Below, piece by piece: positions 32,862-44,580 of a stretch of DNA of 64,000 nt. Both the position numbers and the translations under genes were made by a program. The DNA is taken from the NCBI RefSeq assembly GCF_030272615.1, contig NC_081414.1, forward strand, positions 819,726,396-819,790,395, given 5' to 3'. Within the stretch, counting starts at the first letter, position 1. Each line of letters opens with the position of its first letter. The stretch comes from Cryptomeria japonica. Its lineage: Eukaryota; Streptophyta; Pinopsida; Cupressales; Cupressaceae. The notes below the pieces were generated by a model that was not told the origin of the DNA, searched no databases, and saw nothing but the letters and a program-made list of their open reading frames with translations.

Positions 32862-33881
32862 TAAGAGAGGGGGGGTGAATCAGTGTTCTGCAATTTTTAA
32901 CCTTGTTAACTTGTCCTTTTAACCACTTAAAGAAAATGAATGAAAGAAAGGTGTAGAAACACAAAACAATCGGCAACAACACCATAACACCAAGATTTTT
33001 ACATGGAAACCCGGTTAAGGGAAAAACCATGGTGGGGATGAGACCCACAATATCAATATACTCTACATAAATATGTACATGCCTAGAGCTCACTGCTCAA
33101 ATTACAATAAGGGCTACAACCCTGGAAGGATCATTATCTTACAAAGTGATTACAAAAGATTACAAGAAGGTTTGATATATTGAATAGCATCAACAAATGC
33201 CTGAGTATAGTTCTGATTAAGCACAAAACACATAATCTTACTCTGCTATGCTATACTGCTTTGTTCTGCTATATTCCGAAGCACAAATATTTCACATGCG
33301 CACCTAAAATTGTGCACAATCGCTCATAAACACTTTCCACACAATCATTGATATAAAAAATGATCATATCAATCACTCTTTTATATCTGCAACATTAAAT
33401 TATATCTCCTTCATGTCGGCCAAAAACTCATAGCACACAAATGAAACGTGTATACCAAGTCGGCTCAATCCAAACTCAAATGCATATGCAGACCAAAAAG
33501 AATTGTCGACTAATTATCCTCGAACACGGTTACAACTACCAAAATTACTTTGCACGATCCACACAACAAATATCCACACGTTACTGTTGATGAACACTGT
33601 TCTAACCAAAAACCTGTATACCAGACCTTCCAACTTACTCAGGAATCATCACAAGAGGACAAAAACTTGGAATAAGGTAGATTACACATACACAATGCCT
33701 CTTTGAGATCTGCAACACAAAACATTCAACCAAAATGAACCGCTAATCGAAATACTGCACACTTTGTCAGATGTCTTGTTCAAACTCACCAGGCCTCACC
33801 ATAACTCGATCCATCTTCCAGTATGAACAAATTGAGAACTGCAAATGGAATATCTGACTCCAGTTGCCATCAATGACAACA
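32843..33881 (-). repeat. 5' LTR of the pol-less copia relative (1039 bp)
   Basis: Perfect TGTTG/CAACA ends. The inner end is fixed by the PBS, the outer by resumption of host protease sequence. It contains the shared block GAGAGGGGGGGTGAATCA near the inner end and GGAAACCCGGTTAAGGGAAA about 140 bp further in. Confidence 0.82.
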
Positions 33882-33899
33882 TCAGATCATCTATGCAGT

Positions 33900-34250
33900 G
33901 TCTCTTGCCAACAGGGTGTTTATTGATCTAGTATGTATGATTAATCGAGTTACAAAAGAATATCTTTACACATGAATTATATCAAGATACTTATGCCAAA
34001 TCTAAAGTATTGATAATGTGTATTATGGCTTCACTTGTCCCACCATTGGTTGCATCACCCTTCCAATTCAAGTTGGATCTAAAATCTTAGACATGTTCCC
34101 CTTACCATCATCCCTACCGTAGACCAATTTCATGTGAAGTTGGGTCATCCTTGGCTCACATGCATGGATGCAATCTGTTATATGAAGCACAAATGAAAAC
34201 CATAAATCATAGTGGTTTCCAACCCTTGTAGGTAGACATGGAAACTTTAC
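33900..34250 (+). pseudogene. Protease fragment of the plus gag-only element
   Basis: Resumes with VFIDLVCMINRVTKEYLYT, a one-base frameshift, HELYQDTYAKS, then YGFTCPTIGCITLPIQVGSK, another shift and FHVKLGHPWLT. It matches the minus copy (16412-16720) point for point. It is split from its gag by the copia-type insertion. Confidence 0.75.
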
Positions 34251-35579
34251 ATTTGACTAATTTTGGCCTCAACAACCTCAACCCATTAAACCCCATGAAG
34301 ATAACCTTTACCTATCCTACCAAAAGTTTAAATCCAAGAGAATAACATAGTTAACCTTAGGTAATCCCTCAGGACCCACTTTAGTTGCTACTCCTAAGGA
34401 TCCTTCAACATCTATGGATACGGAAATAACTCTTCCTACCCCACAGGTAGCAAGTGAACCATATCGTAGACAAGGAATCCTCCCTCTTCTTAGAGTGTCT
34501 TGTATGTATGTTGCAGTTCCACCTCCATCATCCTATAAAAGACAATTAAGCAAGTACTCCATCAGGAACTTTCCTATCTCTCAAATATTAGAGGCTTCTT
34601 CATGTTCCTCCTTTTGTTCATAGATAAAAGGAAGAAAAGGAATTGATTTTGAGTGATACCCAACCTCCTTCTATAGATGCTTCAAATCATAACCAAAAAA
34701 ATCATAGTGCAAGAGAACACCAATGAAGGCATCATGTTAAGGCTTGTGAGGTTGTTGCAATAAGCATTTTTTCTCCTAAACAGTCAAATGTTGATTTGGG
34801 CCCATTGCCTCAACCTTCCTTATTGTCACCCACCACTGGAGAGGATCCTTGTTTTATCCAACCTCATCAAAAGCTAAAGTTGTTAATTCCAAGGGATTCT
34901 TCTTGTCATCTTATTAAATCAACTATAGTGATCAATTTGGATGATGATTTAGATAACATGATAGAAACTATTGAAAATGATAATGAGTTATCTTTGATGT
35001 TTTCTAAAGCGCTAACTTTAGCTACTAGTAACAAATAGTGATCCATCATTAGAGCATGGTCCATGGTTGGCACTAGACATAGCTCCTTGTACTGTACTAA
35101 TAGTAGTTCCCTGAGCATCTTGTCCCCCACCTATTTATAATGATGAGTGAGACTGGGCGGTGGATGATTTACTAGACTAGCTCAGTTGTGCAATACCTCT
35201 TTATTTTTATGTATTTGCTTGCACATGGTGTGATTACCCGTGATGTGTTGCCTGACATGTATTTTGTTTCTTAGGCTCTCTTTGGGTGACTCTTGAGGCT
35301 CAATTGGCACAAGGATACAAAGAGACCGATCCTGTTGTGACAATCCTCTATTTGTATCTCATTCTTCTATCTATCATATACATGTGTTGTAAATGCACTT
35401 TTCGTGTAAATGTGCTTTTGTGTTATCTTTTGGAGATGATGCAAAGTGTTGAGCCTTTTTGGTCTCTTCCATGTTGATCCAAAAAGACCCTTTGTTCATC
35501 TTATGTTCTCTTTCTCCTTTGTGTTTGTAGTTCCACTATAGTTTTGGGATGACATCAATTCAAAACAATCACATTTTAA
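34251..35579 (+). pseudogene. C-terminal tail region of the plus gag-only element
   Basis: 34414-34623 and 34796-35038 are open. The second is acidic at its end (INLDDDLDNMIETIENDNEL). After it, stops are frequent and no RT motif appears. The stretch continues as noncoding DNA up to the copia insertion at 35580. Confidence 0.5.
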
Positions 35580-37089
35580 TGACACACAATATACTGAGAG
35601 AGGGCAGGGGGTGAATCAATGTATCCAAATTTTACTCTATGTTGAACATTAATTACCACAAATGAATTCTCCAGTAAATTAACATGAATAAGAAAATCTG
35701 CTTAACCTAAATACATCAATGATACAACAATTTAAAGCATCTAAAACAACACACAACCACACAATGAACATTAGATATACGTGGAAACCCAAGATGGGAA
35801 AAAGCATGGCGAGAATAGCTCTTTGGATCTACTACCCAAATCTAGCCTCACAAAATAATGAATCACTTACAAATATTAAGTAGGAACCAACCTACCAAAG
35901 ACAACAATCACCTTATTACTGTAAGCACCAACCCACTAGAGACACCAATATCATATGCTTAGGTATGAGAAACAACTCAATAGCTAGGACCTTAATCTCA
36001 ACAATATGAATGATAGGATTTTAGGACCTTCAAGATACAACTTATTTTTAATCAAAATTGTCTTCAAACACTCTCCTCTTCAACTTATGATATTTTGATA
36101 ATGGCACACATGAATTGGGAATCCTCACTCTATCCCATTCTCCAATTTGCATGATATGAACTTGAATCCTCATAAGTACATACACATCATTGCAATAACA
36201 CACACATGAAATGAATCTGGGGCACTCATATATATGTCTCACACAATTAAACTTACAAGTCAGCCTAAAGCATGATTAATCATTTACAGGTCGGCCACAC
36301 AACTTTTTTTCATCAAACATGTAGTAGGTTAGGTCCTAATTAGCCCATACACAAACCAATACAAGGGAACACACCATACACTTTGTAAGGTAGCTTAAAT
36401 AGGTCCTAAAGGTTGTCCGGGCATAATCTCTAACAAACACACACACAGTATACTTCATCCTCAAGTTGGCCATATCAAACGTGTAACAACTCTGGCACAA
36501 AAAGCTCACACATTGTTTCACACAAGAAAACATGTCATGCAAATTCTACAGAGGATCCATCTAATCTCAAGGAACATCCATTCTTAATTTTGGGCACACA
36601 CACAAAACCATTGACGCACATCACTCCAAAACATGAACAAGATTTGTTAAAAACACAATGGAAAAACTGGTGGAAATATCATTGTGTTCCGCTACATCTA
36701 AATTTTGGAAACAATAGAAATTGATAGAATATGTGTAGGCATACTCTCCTTACAAAGTGCAAGTCACAACTCTTAGGTATTAGCAAATACAAACCTCTAC
36801 AAGTTACCAGAGCAAGCATATTGGCTGGGTAACTGCAACCAACTTTCTAAAACAAACTTCCAAAACACTTACATCACCTTGATAATATAGATATGTCTTA
36901 GTCAATTTCATAGTCATATCAATTAATGGGACTGTCGCAACTCAAATTCTCTGACATAACATAAATTCTCCAACCTTTCGGATGCAACAAGTGTAAGAAG
37001 CATGACTAAAACTCCACCGAAGACATTTGTCCAACAACCTCCCTCAAAGACAACTTGCTTTGGACATCAATGACCACTTATGTTCAACA
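35580..37089 (-). repeat. 3' LTR of the full-length copia element (1510 bp)
   Basis: Plus-strand start TGACACACAATATACTGAG, end GTTCAACA. It pairs with 42183-43622. Contains GAGAGAGGGCAGGGGGTGAA and TATACGTGGAAACCCAAGAT. Confidence 0.88.
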
Positions 37090-37105
37090 ATCTCTCCCTT
37101 TTTCA
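37090..37105 (-). promoter_or_regulatory. Polypurine tract of the copia element
   Basis: The minus strand reads AAAAAGGGAGAGAT directly before the 3' LTR start TGTTGAAC. This is the expected primer site for plus-strand DNA synthesis. Confidence 0.8.
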
Positions 37106-37289
37106 TTAATGGGCAACAACAAAATGTTGTTGGCACGTTAACATAAATTAGAGAAATACACTTTTGAACAATTATGTGAGACCACCAAGTCTTCTTGCGA
37201 AAAGGAGTCAACACTCCCTCTCACTCTGTACTTCCTCTTGATTCAATAGGAGGGACCAACAACTCCCAATTTATTTTGGAGATACTTGA

Positions 37290-38040
37290 AAGTATCCCTG
37301 GGAAGAGGTTTTGTGAAGATATTTACAAATTTGTTCCTTAATCTCAACATAGTCTAACTTTATCTCCTTGATTGCAAATTTCTCTTAGAAATTATTCCTA
37401 ATTGTAACGTGTTTGATCATTGAGCACATTACCAGATTCTTTGAGATATTTGCAACACTTGTATTATCACAAACAATTGAAAAGGTTCATCAAACTCCAC
37501 CTTCATCTCCTTTAATTTAAACTTCATTAATAAAACTTGAGTGCAATAAGAAACCATTGCAATAAATTATGCTTTTGTGATAGATAAGGACATTGAATCA
37601 TGCTTCTTACTCAACCATGAAACTAGGCAATTATCAAGAAGGAATGCTCGTTTGCTTGTACTCTTTCATCCATTATTATAGCTGACCCAATCTGCATCAG
37701 TGTATAGAATCAAACTAAAATTATCACTTTTAGGATACCATATTCCAAAATTCATTGTAGTTTCAAGTACTAAAAAAATCTCTTTGTTGCTTTGACATGA
37801 GTATCCTTGGGTGCTGCTTGAAATGTAGCAACCATTCCAACTACCTGTATCATATCTGGTCTAGATCCAATCACATACAACAAACTCCCAATCATTGATT
37901 TGTATAATGTCTGATTTGTCAGAGTTGATTCATCATCTATGCTCAAATACTTGGTTTAAGAAATGAATATGCCTTTTTTATTGAAAATTTTGTAAACCAA
38001 AAAGAAAGATAACTCGCCTAGCATTGACATCTCAAAATCC
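37290..38040 (-). pseudogene. Copia RNase H
   Basis: Minus-strand pieces read ASSRPDMIQVV-like motif (SRPDMIQ), LYTDADWVSYNNG (first catalytic Asp; DADWAG in relatives) and LPRDTFKYLQNKLG at the end, in changing frames. Many stops. Confidence 0.7.
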
Positions 38041-38042
38041 CT

Positions 38043-38760
38043 TCACATTACATTTTTTAATTCTTTACACATAACATCATTGCTTCCTCCAAATATAATA
38101 TCATCAACATAAACCACAACAATCAATAGCTGATCATCATCTGATTTTATATATAGGTTGTCTATACAGCCTCTCTTAAAACCTTGTTGTTGCATATACC
38201 TATCTAGTTTGGAATACCAAGCCCTTGGAGCTTGTTTGAGTTTGTATAAAACCTTCTTCAATCTACACACATAATTTATTTTGACTAAGCACTAAAATCC
38301 TTCTATTATTCAATATAGATTTCTTCTAGATCTCCATTGAAAAATGTAGACTTGACATCCATTTGATAAACTTTGAAGCCCTTAAATGTTGAATCCTGAT
38401 AATTCCAAAAACACCCCGATAGCTTCTAATCTAGCTACTAGAGCAAATGTCTCTTCAAAATCCACACCTTCAACCTGAGTGTATCCCTTACAAACTAGTT
38501 TGACTTTGTTTCAGATCACTTTGCCTTCTTCATTCAATTTGTTTCTATAAACCCATTTAGTACCTATCACATTTTTATTTTTAGGTCTTAGAAATAATTC
38601 CCATGTCTCATTCTTCTTGATATGCGATAGTTCTTCCATAGCATCTTGCAAACCTTTCTCCTTGCTTGCTTCTGCATAACTACTTGGTTCAATCTTTGAC
38701 AGTAAGGCAAAATGTACTTGTTCTCTAAGATCTTCTCCTACTATGAACACCAACATCTTT
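38043..38760 (-). pseudogene. Copia reverse transcriptase
   Basis: Starts with AMEELSHIKKNETWELFLRP and NVIGTKWVYRNKLNEEGKVI (38756-38511). The catalytic part at 38270-38043 has VLYKLKQAPRAWYSKLDRYM and VVYVDDIIFGGSN, so YVDD is intact (about 38094-38122). The piece between has stops and shifts. Confidence 0.88.
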
Positions 38761-38772
38761 GTCTCCTATAAT

Positions 38773-39960
38773 CTAATCTTCAAAATTATTCTTTTGCACA
38801 TTACTTTTTGAAGTCTTTTCACTAGTTATCTCTAACTCACTTCTAGAATCTTCCTCACTTCTACAAATTAACTCAACATTTTCATTGTCTTCTAGAACCT
38901 CAATAGATTGCATTATTTCATCAACAGTTATATTTGCACTTTCTACTAACCTCTTCAATATCTTGTTATAACATTTGTATGCTTTTCTAATTATTGAATA
39001 TCCAATAAAAATACCTTCATTAGATCTAGAGTCAAACTTAATTAAATTTTCCATCTCTTTTGACATAACATCTGCTTCCAAAGATTCTGAAATGCCTTAC
39101 TAATGTCGGTCTTCCATTCTATAGCTCATAGGACATTTTTGTTGTCCTTGGTCTGATATGAGCTCTATTTAAAATTATATTATTTTTTGACATGCTTCTC
39201 TCTAGTACATATCTAATAATGAGCTATCTACTTCAACACAGTTCTAGCCATCTCTTGAATAGTCCTATTCTTCCTTCCTGCCACTCCATTTTGTTGTGGA
39301 TTTTTAGGTGTTGAGTATTGTCTCTAGATTCTATGCCTTGCACAATACTCTTCATATCTGTCAAAGGTGAATTATCTACCTCTATCTGATCTCAAACACT
39401 TGATTGTTCTACCAATTTTATTTTCAACCAATTCCTTAAAAGCTTTAATATTCTCAAAAGCATCTAATTTCTCTTTTACAAAACAAATCCAAGACATTCT
39501 AGACTAATCATCAGTAGGCATGATAAAATACTTGCCACCTTGTAGGCTCTTTCTCCTCATAGGACCACACAGATCAACATGAATCAACTCCAAGGGCTTT
39601 GCGGTAGAATACTCCTTAGTAAGAAATATGACCTATGTTTGCTTTTTATCATGGCATGATTTGCAACTAGTAGATGGAGACTTATAGATCTTAGGCATGA
39701 ACCTCTTACCATTCCCTTTGAGCTAATTCTCGCAAGATCATCAAAATTGATATGTCGCATCCCTCTGTGCTAAAGCCCACTTTCTTCTCTATGTATGATG
39801 AAAAAAAATTGCCCATTTATTTCTCTCAAATGATATACATCATTGTCAATTATGCTTCCGTTTACAACAAGCTCTATAGTATCCTTCTTTATAATTTCAC
39901 AACTTTTTTCATCTAATGGCAAATTATATCAACTGCCACACATTTGGCTTACACTTAAAA
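38773..39960 (-). pseudogene. Copia integrase
   Basis: Contains a GAG-pre-integrase-like HRGMRHINFDDLARI near 39740, a core with RSDRGR and YSTPKNPQQNGVAGRKNRTI near 39300-39390 (the Glu of DDE is expected at GVAGRKN, where relatives have GVAERKN, so it appears changed to Gly), and the C-terminal piece 39081-38773 (IKFDSRSNEGIFIGYS). Heavily broken. Confidence 0.75.
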
Positions 39961-39999
39961 GATTATGTTTCAAACCTTCCACATACAAAACATTATAGG

Positions 40000-40200
40000 T
40001 TCTTATCTTAGCACCATCAAGACTCACTGCACCTTTTCTGATGATCTAAGAACTATAATTGTTACCAATCGTAGCATATCCCATCATACTTTTTGAGATT
40101 CATGAACTTTCTTTTATCTCTAGTCATGTGACTTGAACATTCGCTATCAGTGATCCACAAATTCTTCTCCTTTTGGGCATGAAGTGTAGCCTATGCCACC
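40000..40200 (-). pseudogene. Copia aspartic protease
   Basis: The minus strand reads LWITDSECSSHMTRDKRKFM. The active site is DSE where copia proteases have DSG; GGA to GAA, a G-to-A change, would explain it. A frameshift follows. Confidence 0.75.
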
Positions 40201-40280
40201 TGAGACTTCTCATCTTCTACTCTTCCAGTTCTTCTTCCAAACCTTTTCAGAGTCATTGTTTTGATTGACAAGGTTGTTTC

Positions 40281-41110
40281 CTATGGTACAAAACAACTCA
40301 TAATTTTGCTTCTACAATTTCTAGCAATGTGACCATAGTTATTGTACTTATGACAAATGATGTTGAAATTAAATAAAGGAGAAAACACATTTCTTCTACC
40401 AAATTTATTTCTTCTTACTAGATCTCTTCTACAATCCACTTCCTTATGACCAAAAATTATTGCAACTAAAACAATAACGAGAAAAAGAAAAATTAAACTT
40501 GGTATTGATTCCTTGTCCTCTTTGTGCTTGCCTTGTGAATATTCTATTTTGCCTCCGAAATTGAATGAAACCACTCTTCATCTTTTTTCTTTCTCCAGTT
40601 GTCACAAGTAGCTCAGAGTTTGATCTTCCAAATCCTTTTTCTTCTAGATTCACTAATTATGTCTTTAGGGATTGTTCTACATTCTTTCCCTTATGTTCTT
40701 CACTAAAACCAATATTGGTTTTGATATACGATGATCATTCATTCCCAATAATTCAATCCAGCAAAGATCTATACTCTTTTCAAACTTCATCTTAAGTTGA
40801 TTATTTACTTTTTCAAGATCTTTTCTTAGTGCAACAATCTCAACCTCTAGTTTTTCACAATCTTTATCTTTGTTTTGCAATATATTTATCAACACTCCTT
40901 CAATCCTCTTTGTTTGTTATTTTTCAACTTTAATCTCAATAAATGTCCTCTTTGCTCTTTCCAATTTTTGAGTTAACTTCTTAGAGTTCTTTATTTCCCC
41001 AACTATTCTCTTCTTCAGTCCTTTTATCTTAGTGCAAATTCCTTTACTAAATTACCTTCATCATCCTCATCATCTAATCTCATTTCGGTATTATTATCCA
41101 CAATCTCTAA
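40281..41110 (-). pseudogene. Copia gag C-terminal part: coiled coil and second knuckle region
   Basis: 40895-40677 is a charged heptad-like stretch (KDCEKLEVEIVALRKDLEKV). Beyond it the minus strand gives CFSCNNF..HKEVDCRRDL, interrupted by a frameshift, and CHKYNNYGHIARNC, in which Tyr replaces the second Cys. This coiled-coil plus knuckle order is shared with the element at 30720-33881. Confidence 0.65.
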
Positions 41111-41205
41111 GGAAATAATAGAGCTTTCTCACCACTATTCCCAATAGTATTTTAATCTTTTTCTTCGCCAAATGATCCACTATCTCCATTCACAAAGAAA
41201 CTTTT

Positions 41206-42130
41206 CTAATATTTGCTAAACTTTTTATTGAAATACTTTTTGACAATCTTTTGACCTTGATTACTAGTATACTTATAGGGACATTTAGTCATAAAATGTC
41301 CTATCTCTCCACAATTGAAACATTTGAAAGGTAATTTACCTTTGTACTTACCATAACCTCTTTGTAGTCTTCTGACATAATTTGCTTCTTCCAGATCTAA
41401 TTCATCATCAGAGTCCAACTCATATTCCTTCTTAGACACCTTGAAAGTAGTTTCATTTCCTATAAATTTTTTCATTATCCAATCTCATCTCAAAAGCAGT
41501 TAGAGATTCATGTAACTCATTGAAAATCAATGTATCCAAGTCTTTGGCTTTTTCAATAGCAGCTACCTTGGGAAAATATCTTAGCTGTGAGGATATGAGA
41601 ATCTTCTTCATGATAATTAGTTTTTTAAACTCTGCACCAAACCCTCTAATAGAAAAAACTATCTCATCCACCTAGGGAAAAAGTGCAGCAATATTTATAT
41701 CCTCCTCCATCCTTAGACCTTCAAATTGAGCTCTACAAGTATGAAGTTTTGCTTACTTGACCTTCTCATCACCTACATAGATTGTATGCAATTTGATCCA
41801 TATATCCTTAGTTTTATAGTGCATTGCTTTCACATACTCAAAGTTATTCAATAAACAAATAATAGCATTCATAGCCTTGACATTATTCTCACAAGCTTTC
41901 TTACAAGCCTAGCCTAATCCCTTGACAAATTCTGAGGAAATTCATAACCAATTATAATAGATTGCCAAACCTCAAAGTCTATAACCATCAAGTACGACTC
42001 CGTCCTTTCACTCCAAATTGCATATTTGGTTCCATCAAACAAAGGTACATGATTTGAAGACAAGTCTTCCTGAGAAAAGGTGCACAATTTGAAGACAAGC
42101 CTTCTTGAGCAACTAAGTGTGTCATATTGA
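41206..42130 (-). pseudogene. Copia gag N-terminal part with CCHC knuckle
   Basis: Begins near 42120 (MTHLVAQEGLSS). It shows PLFDGTKYAIWSERTESYLM followed by IDFEVWQS, the standard copia gag start, after a frameshift. 41671-41453 and 41475-41206 continue the capsid and end in the intact knuckle CFNCGEIGHFMTKCPYK. A 35-bp tandem duplication (GACTTGTCTTCAAAT...) lies at about 42060-42135. Confidence 0.78.
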
Positions 42131-42170
42131 ATCTATCTCAACCTATTAAGCTTTCTCTAAGAAACCTTTC

Positions 42171-42180
42171 TCTGATACCA
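42171..42180 (-). promoter_or_regulatory. Primer binding site, initiator Met tRNA type
   Basis: The minus strand reads TGGTATCAGAGA two bases after the LTR end CCCTTCA. It is identical in its first eleven bases to the PBS at 32831. Confidence 0.9.
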
Positions 42181-42182
42181 AT

Positions 42183-43622
42183 TGAAGGGCACATAATATA
42201 CTGAGAGTGGGGGGCGGGGGAGGAGGTGAATCAATATATCCAAACTTTACTCTACGTTAAACATTAATTACCACAAATAACTTTTCCAATCAATAAACAT
42301 AAAATCAGAAAAAATACTTAAGTACCTCAATGATGCAACAATTTAAAGCATCTAAAAGACACACATCCACACAATGAACACCAGATATACGTGAAAACCC
42401 AAGATGGGAAAAACCATGGTGAGAATAGCTACTTGGATTTACTATCCAAATCCAGTCTCACAAAATAATGAATCACTTACAAAGATTAAGTAGGCACCAC
42501 CCTACCAGAGACAAAAATCCCCTTACTGTCTCTAAGCACCAAATCACTAGAGACACCAATCACATATGCCTAGGTGTAAGCATCATCTCAGTAGCTAGGA
42601 CCTCAATCTCAACAATATGAATGATGATTTTAGGACCTTCTAAATACAACTTGTTTATGATCAAATCAATCTTCAAAGACTCTTCTCTTCAACTTATGGT
42701 ATTCTGATAATGGGACACGTGAATTAGGAAACCTCACTTTGTCTCATTCTCTGATTTGCATGATATGAACTTGTATCCTCAAAAGTACATACACGCGAAA
42801 TGAATTTTATATATATATATACAAGTCTGCCACACAACTTTTCTTCACCAAAAGTCTAGTAGGCCAGATCCTAATTAGCCCATACACAAACCAATACAAG
42901 GGAACACACCATACACTTACAAGGAATCTTAAACAAGTCCCATAGGTTGTCCATGTGCAATGTCTAGCAGACACACATGCTACACTTTATCCGCAAGTCA
43001 ACCATATCAAACATGTAATAGGTTTGGCCCAAAAAGCTCACACATTGTTCCATGCAAGGAAACATGTCATGCGGATCCTACTAAGGATCCATATAGTCTC
43101 AAGGAACATCCACCCTTGATTTCGAGTAGCACACACAAAACCACTACCAGATCACTTCAAAACATGAACAAGGTTTCTTGGCAACACAATGGCCAAATTG
43201 ATGAAACATTGTGTTCTACACCTGAATTCCGAAAACATTGGATATTGATAAAAAAAATGTGTAGGCATACTCTCTTACAAACTGCAAGTCATATCTCTTA
43301 GGCATTAGAAAGTGCAAACCTCTACAACTTATTAGAGTAGAGATTTGGTTGGGTAACTACAATCAACTTTTTGGACTTGAAACACTTCCATCACCTTGAA
43401 TAGTTGCACCATGATAATATAGACATGTCTGAACCAATTTCAAAGTCATATCAATCAATGGGACTGCCACAACTCAAAATGCTCTAACATGGCATAAATT
43501 CTCCAACTTTCCAGATGCAACAGGATTAAGGAGTATGACTGAAACTCCACTAAAGACATCTATCTAACAATCTCCCTTAGAGACAACTTCCTTTTGACAT
43601 CAATGACAACTTTCGTTCAACA
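42183..43622 (-). repeat. 5' LTR of the full-length copia element (1440 bp)
   Basis: Pairs with 35580-37089. Plus-strand start TGAAGGGCACATAATATACT, end GTTCAACA. Contains a G-rich block at 42208-42226 followed by GTGAATCAATATATCC. Confidence 0.88.
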
Positions 43623-44580
43623 AAATTGATATACGTTATTTATCTTATTCACATATTGACCCTAAATCTATGGATCCCTTATCTACTCTTGCATGTTTTC
43701 TAAGGTTCGCCTTTGATTTGCCTATGTTTGGGGGACATTTTACTACTATGGCATGCTTGTCTTTGGATGCATATCACCTCAAAGCAATTGCTCTTAGTTG
43801 GTGTACGTAATCACTTTAAGATGTAGGCATACGCTTTATGCATTTCGCTTTGTGCACACACCATGAGATTGGTTTGTACACTTTAATCACACGCCATGAT
43901 TTGCTTGGTGTCATTCCAACACCCATTTTGCAACACTATATCCATAATTTTGCTTTACTATATCCATAATTCTGCTTGTTGCCACTATGGTACCCATTTT
44001 GCAATATCCTATCCATGATTACCTAGCAAACACAAAAGTTTTACTTGGACTTGTAATCTTCATTGGCATGAAGCTCAACTAGCATAACACAACTTTCTAG
44101 CACTCGTGAGATTTTCACTTGTGCACGAGTCATCTAGCATAACATAACTTGCTAGTCCTTGTGACTCCTTGTCACATGGCTCCTAGTAAGTATCTAAAGA
44201 GCTTGCTAGAGCTAAATGCAGTGCTTTGCATTTGTGGCATGACCCTTAGTAAGTATCCAAGGATTCTCATTGGTCATAGAGGTCATGCCTTGTGTTTTGA
44301 TATGTCTCCTAGTAAACTTCTGCTTTATCTTACTAGCCCTAGATATTATACCTTTTTGTTTTTGCATGCTTTGTGTGTTACCAATGTTGATCATATTGTT
44401 CACCTTTTATCTTGATATTATGGATCAAGGAGATCCTAATTCTTGGGGGCTACCACCTTGCCATGCTTGGTGAGGTCTTGTCTCTTTGATGTCTTGACAA
44501 AAGTGTATTTTGCTTCTCTATAGTTTATCAAGAGTGTGAACGTAAATTCATGCTCCCACTAAAGTGGGGGGTAAATGTAG
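43623..44580 (+). other. 3' noncoding region of the plus gag-only element
   Basis: No domain seen. It contains short internal repetitions such as CCTAGTAAGTATC and CCATAATT(T/C)TGCTT. It ends in the polypurine stretch AAAGTGGGGGG (about 44561-44571) shortly before the right LTR. Confidence 0.55.

Larger units (their letters stand above)
30720..33881 (-). mobile_element. Truncated copia-type element without pol
   Basis: Minus-strand insertion inside the protease region of the plus gag-only element. It has a 5' LTR (32843-33881), an initiator-Met-type PBS (32831-32840), a coiled-coil gag segment, an array of zinc knuckles and an unrecognised ORF. Then it stops near 30720 without protease, integrase, RT or 3' LTR. 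Host protease sequence resumes at about 33900 (VFIDLVCM), which gives the right border. The left border is set only by where minus-strand coding ends. Confidence 0.75.
35580..43622 (-). mobile_element. Full-length Ty1/copia element
   Basis: LTRs 35580-37089 and 42183-43622, Met-type PBS next to the right LTR, polypurine tract next to the left one, and between them gag, PR, INT, RT and RNase H in copia order on the minus strand. All genes are broken by many stops and shifts. Hand comparison of a well-kept 160-bp stretch of the two LTRs gives about 14 differences. No 5-bp TSD was recognised (tttaa against aaatt). It sits in the noncoding 3' part of the plus gag-only element. Confidence 0.9.
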
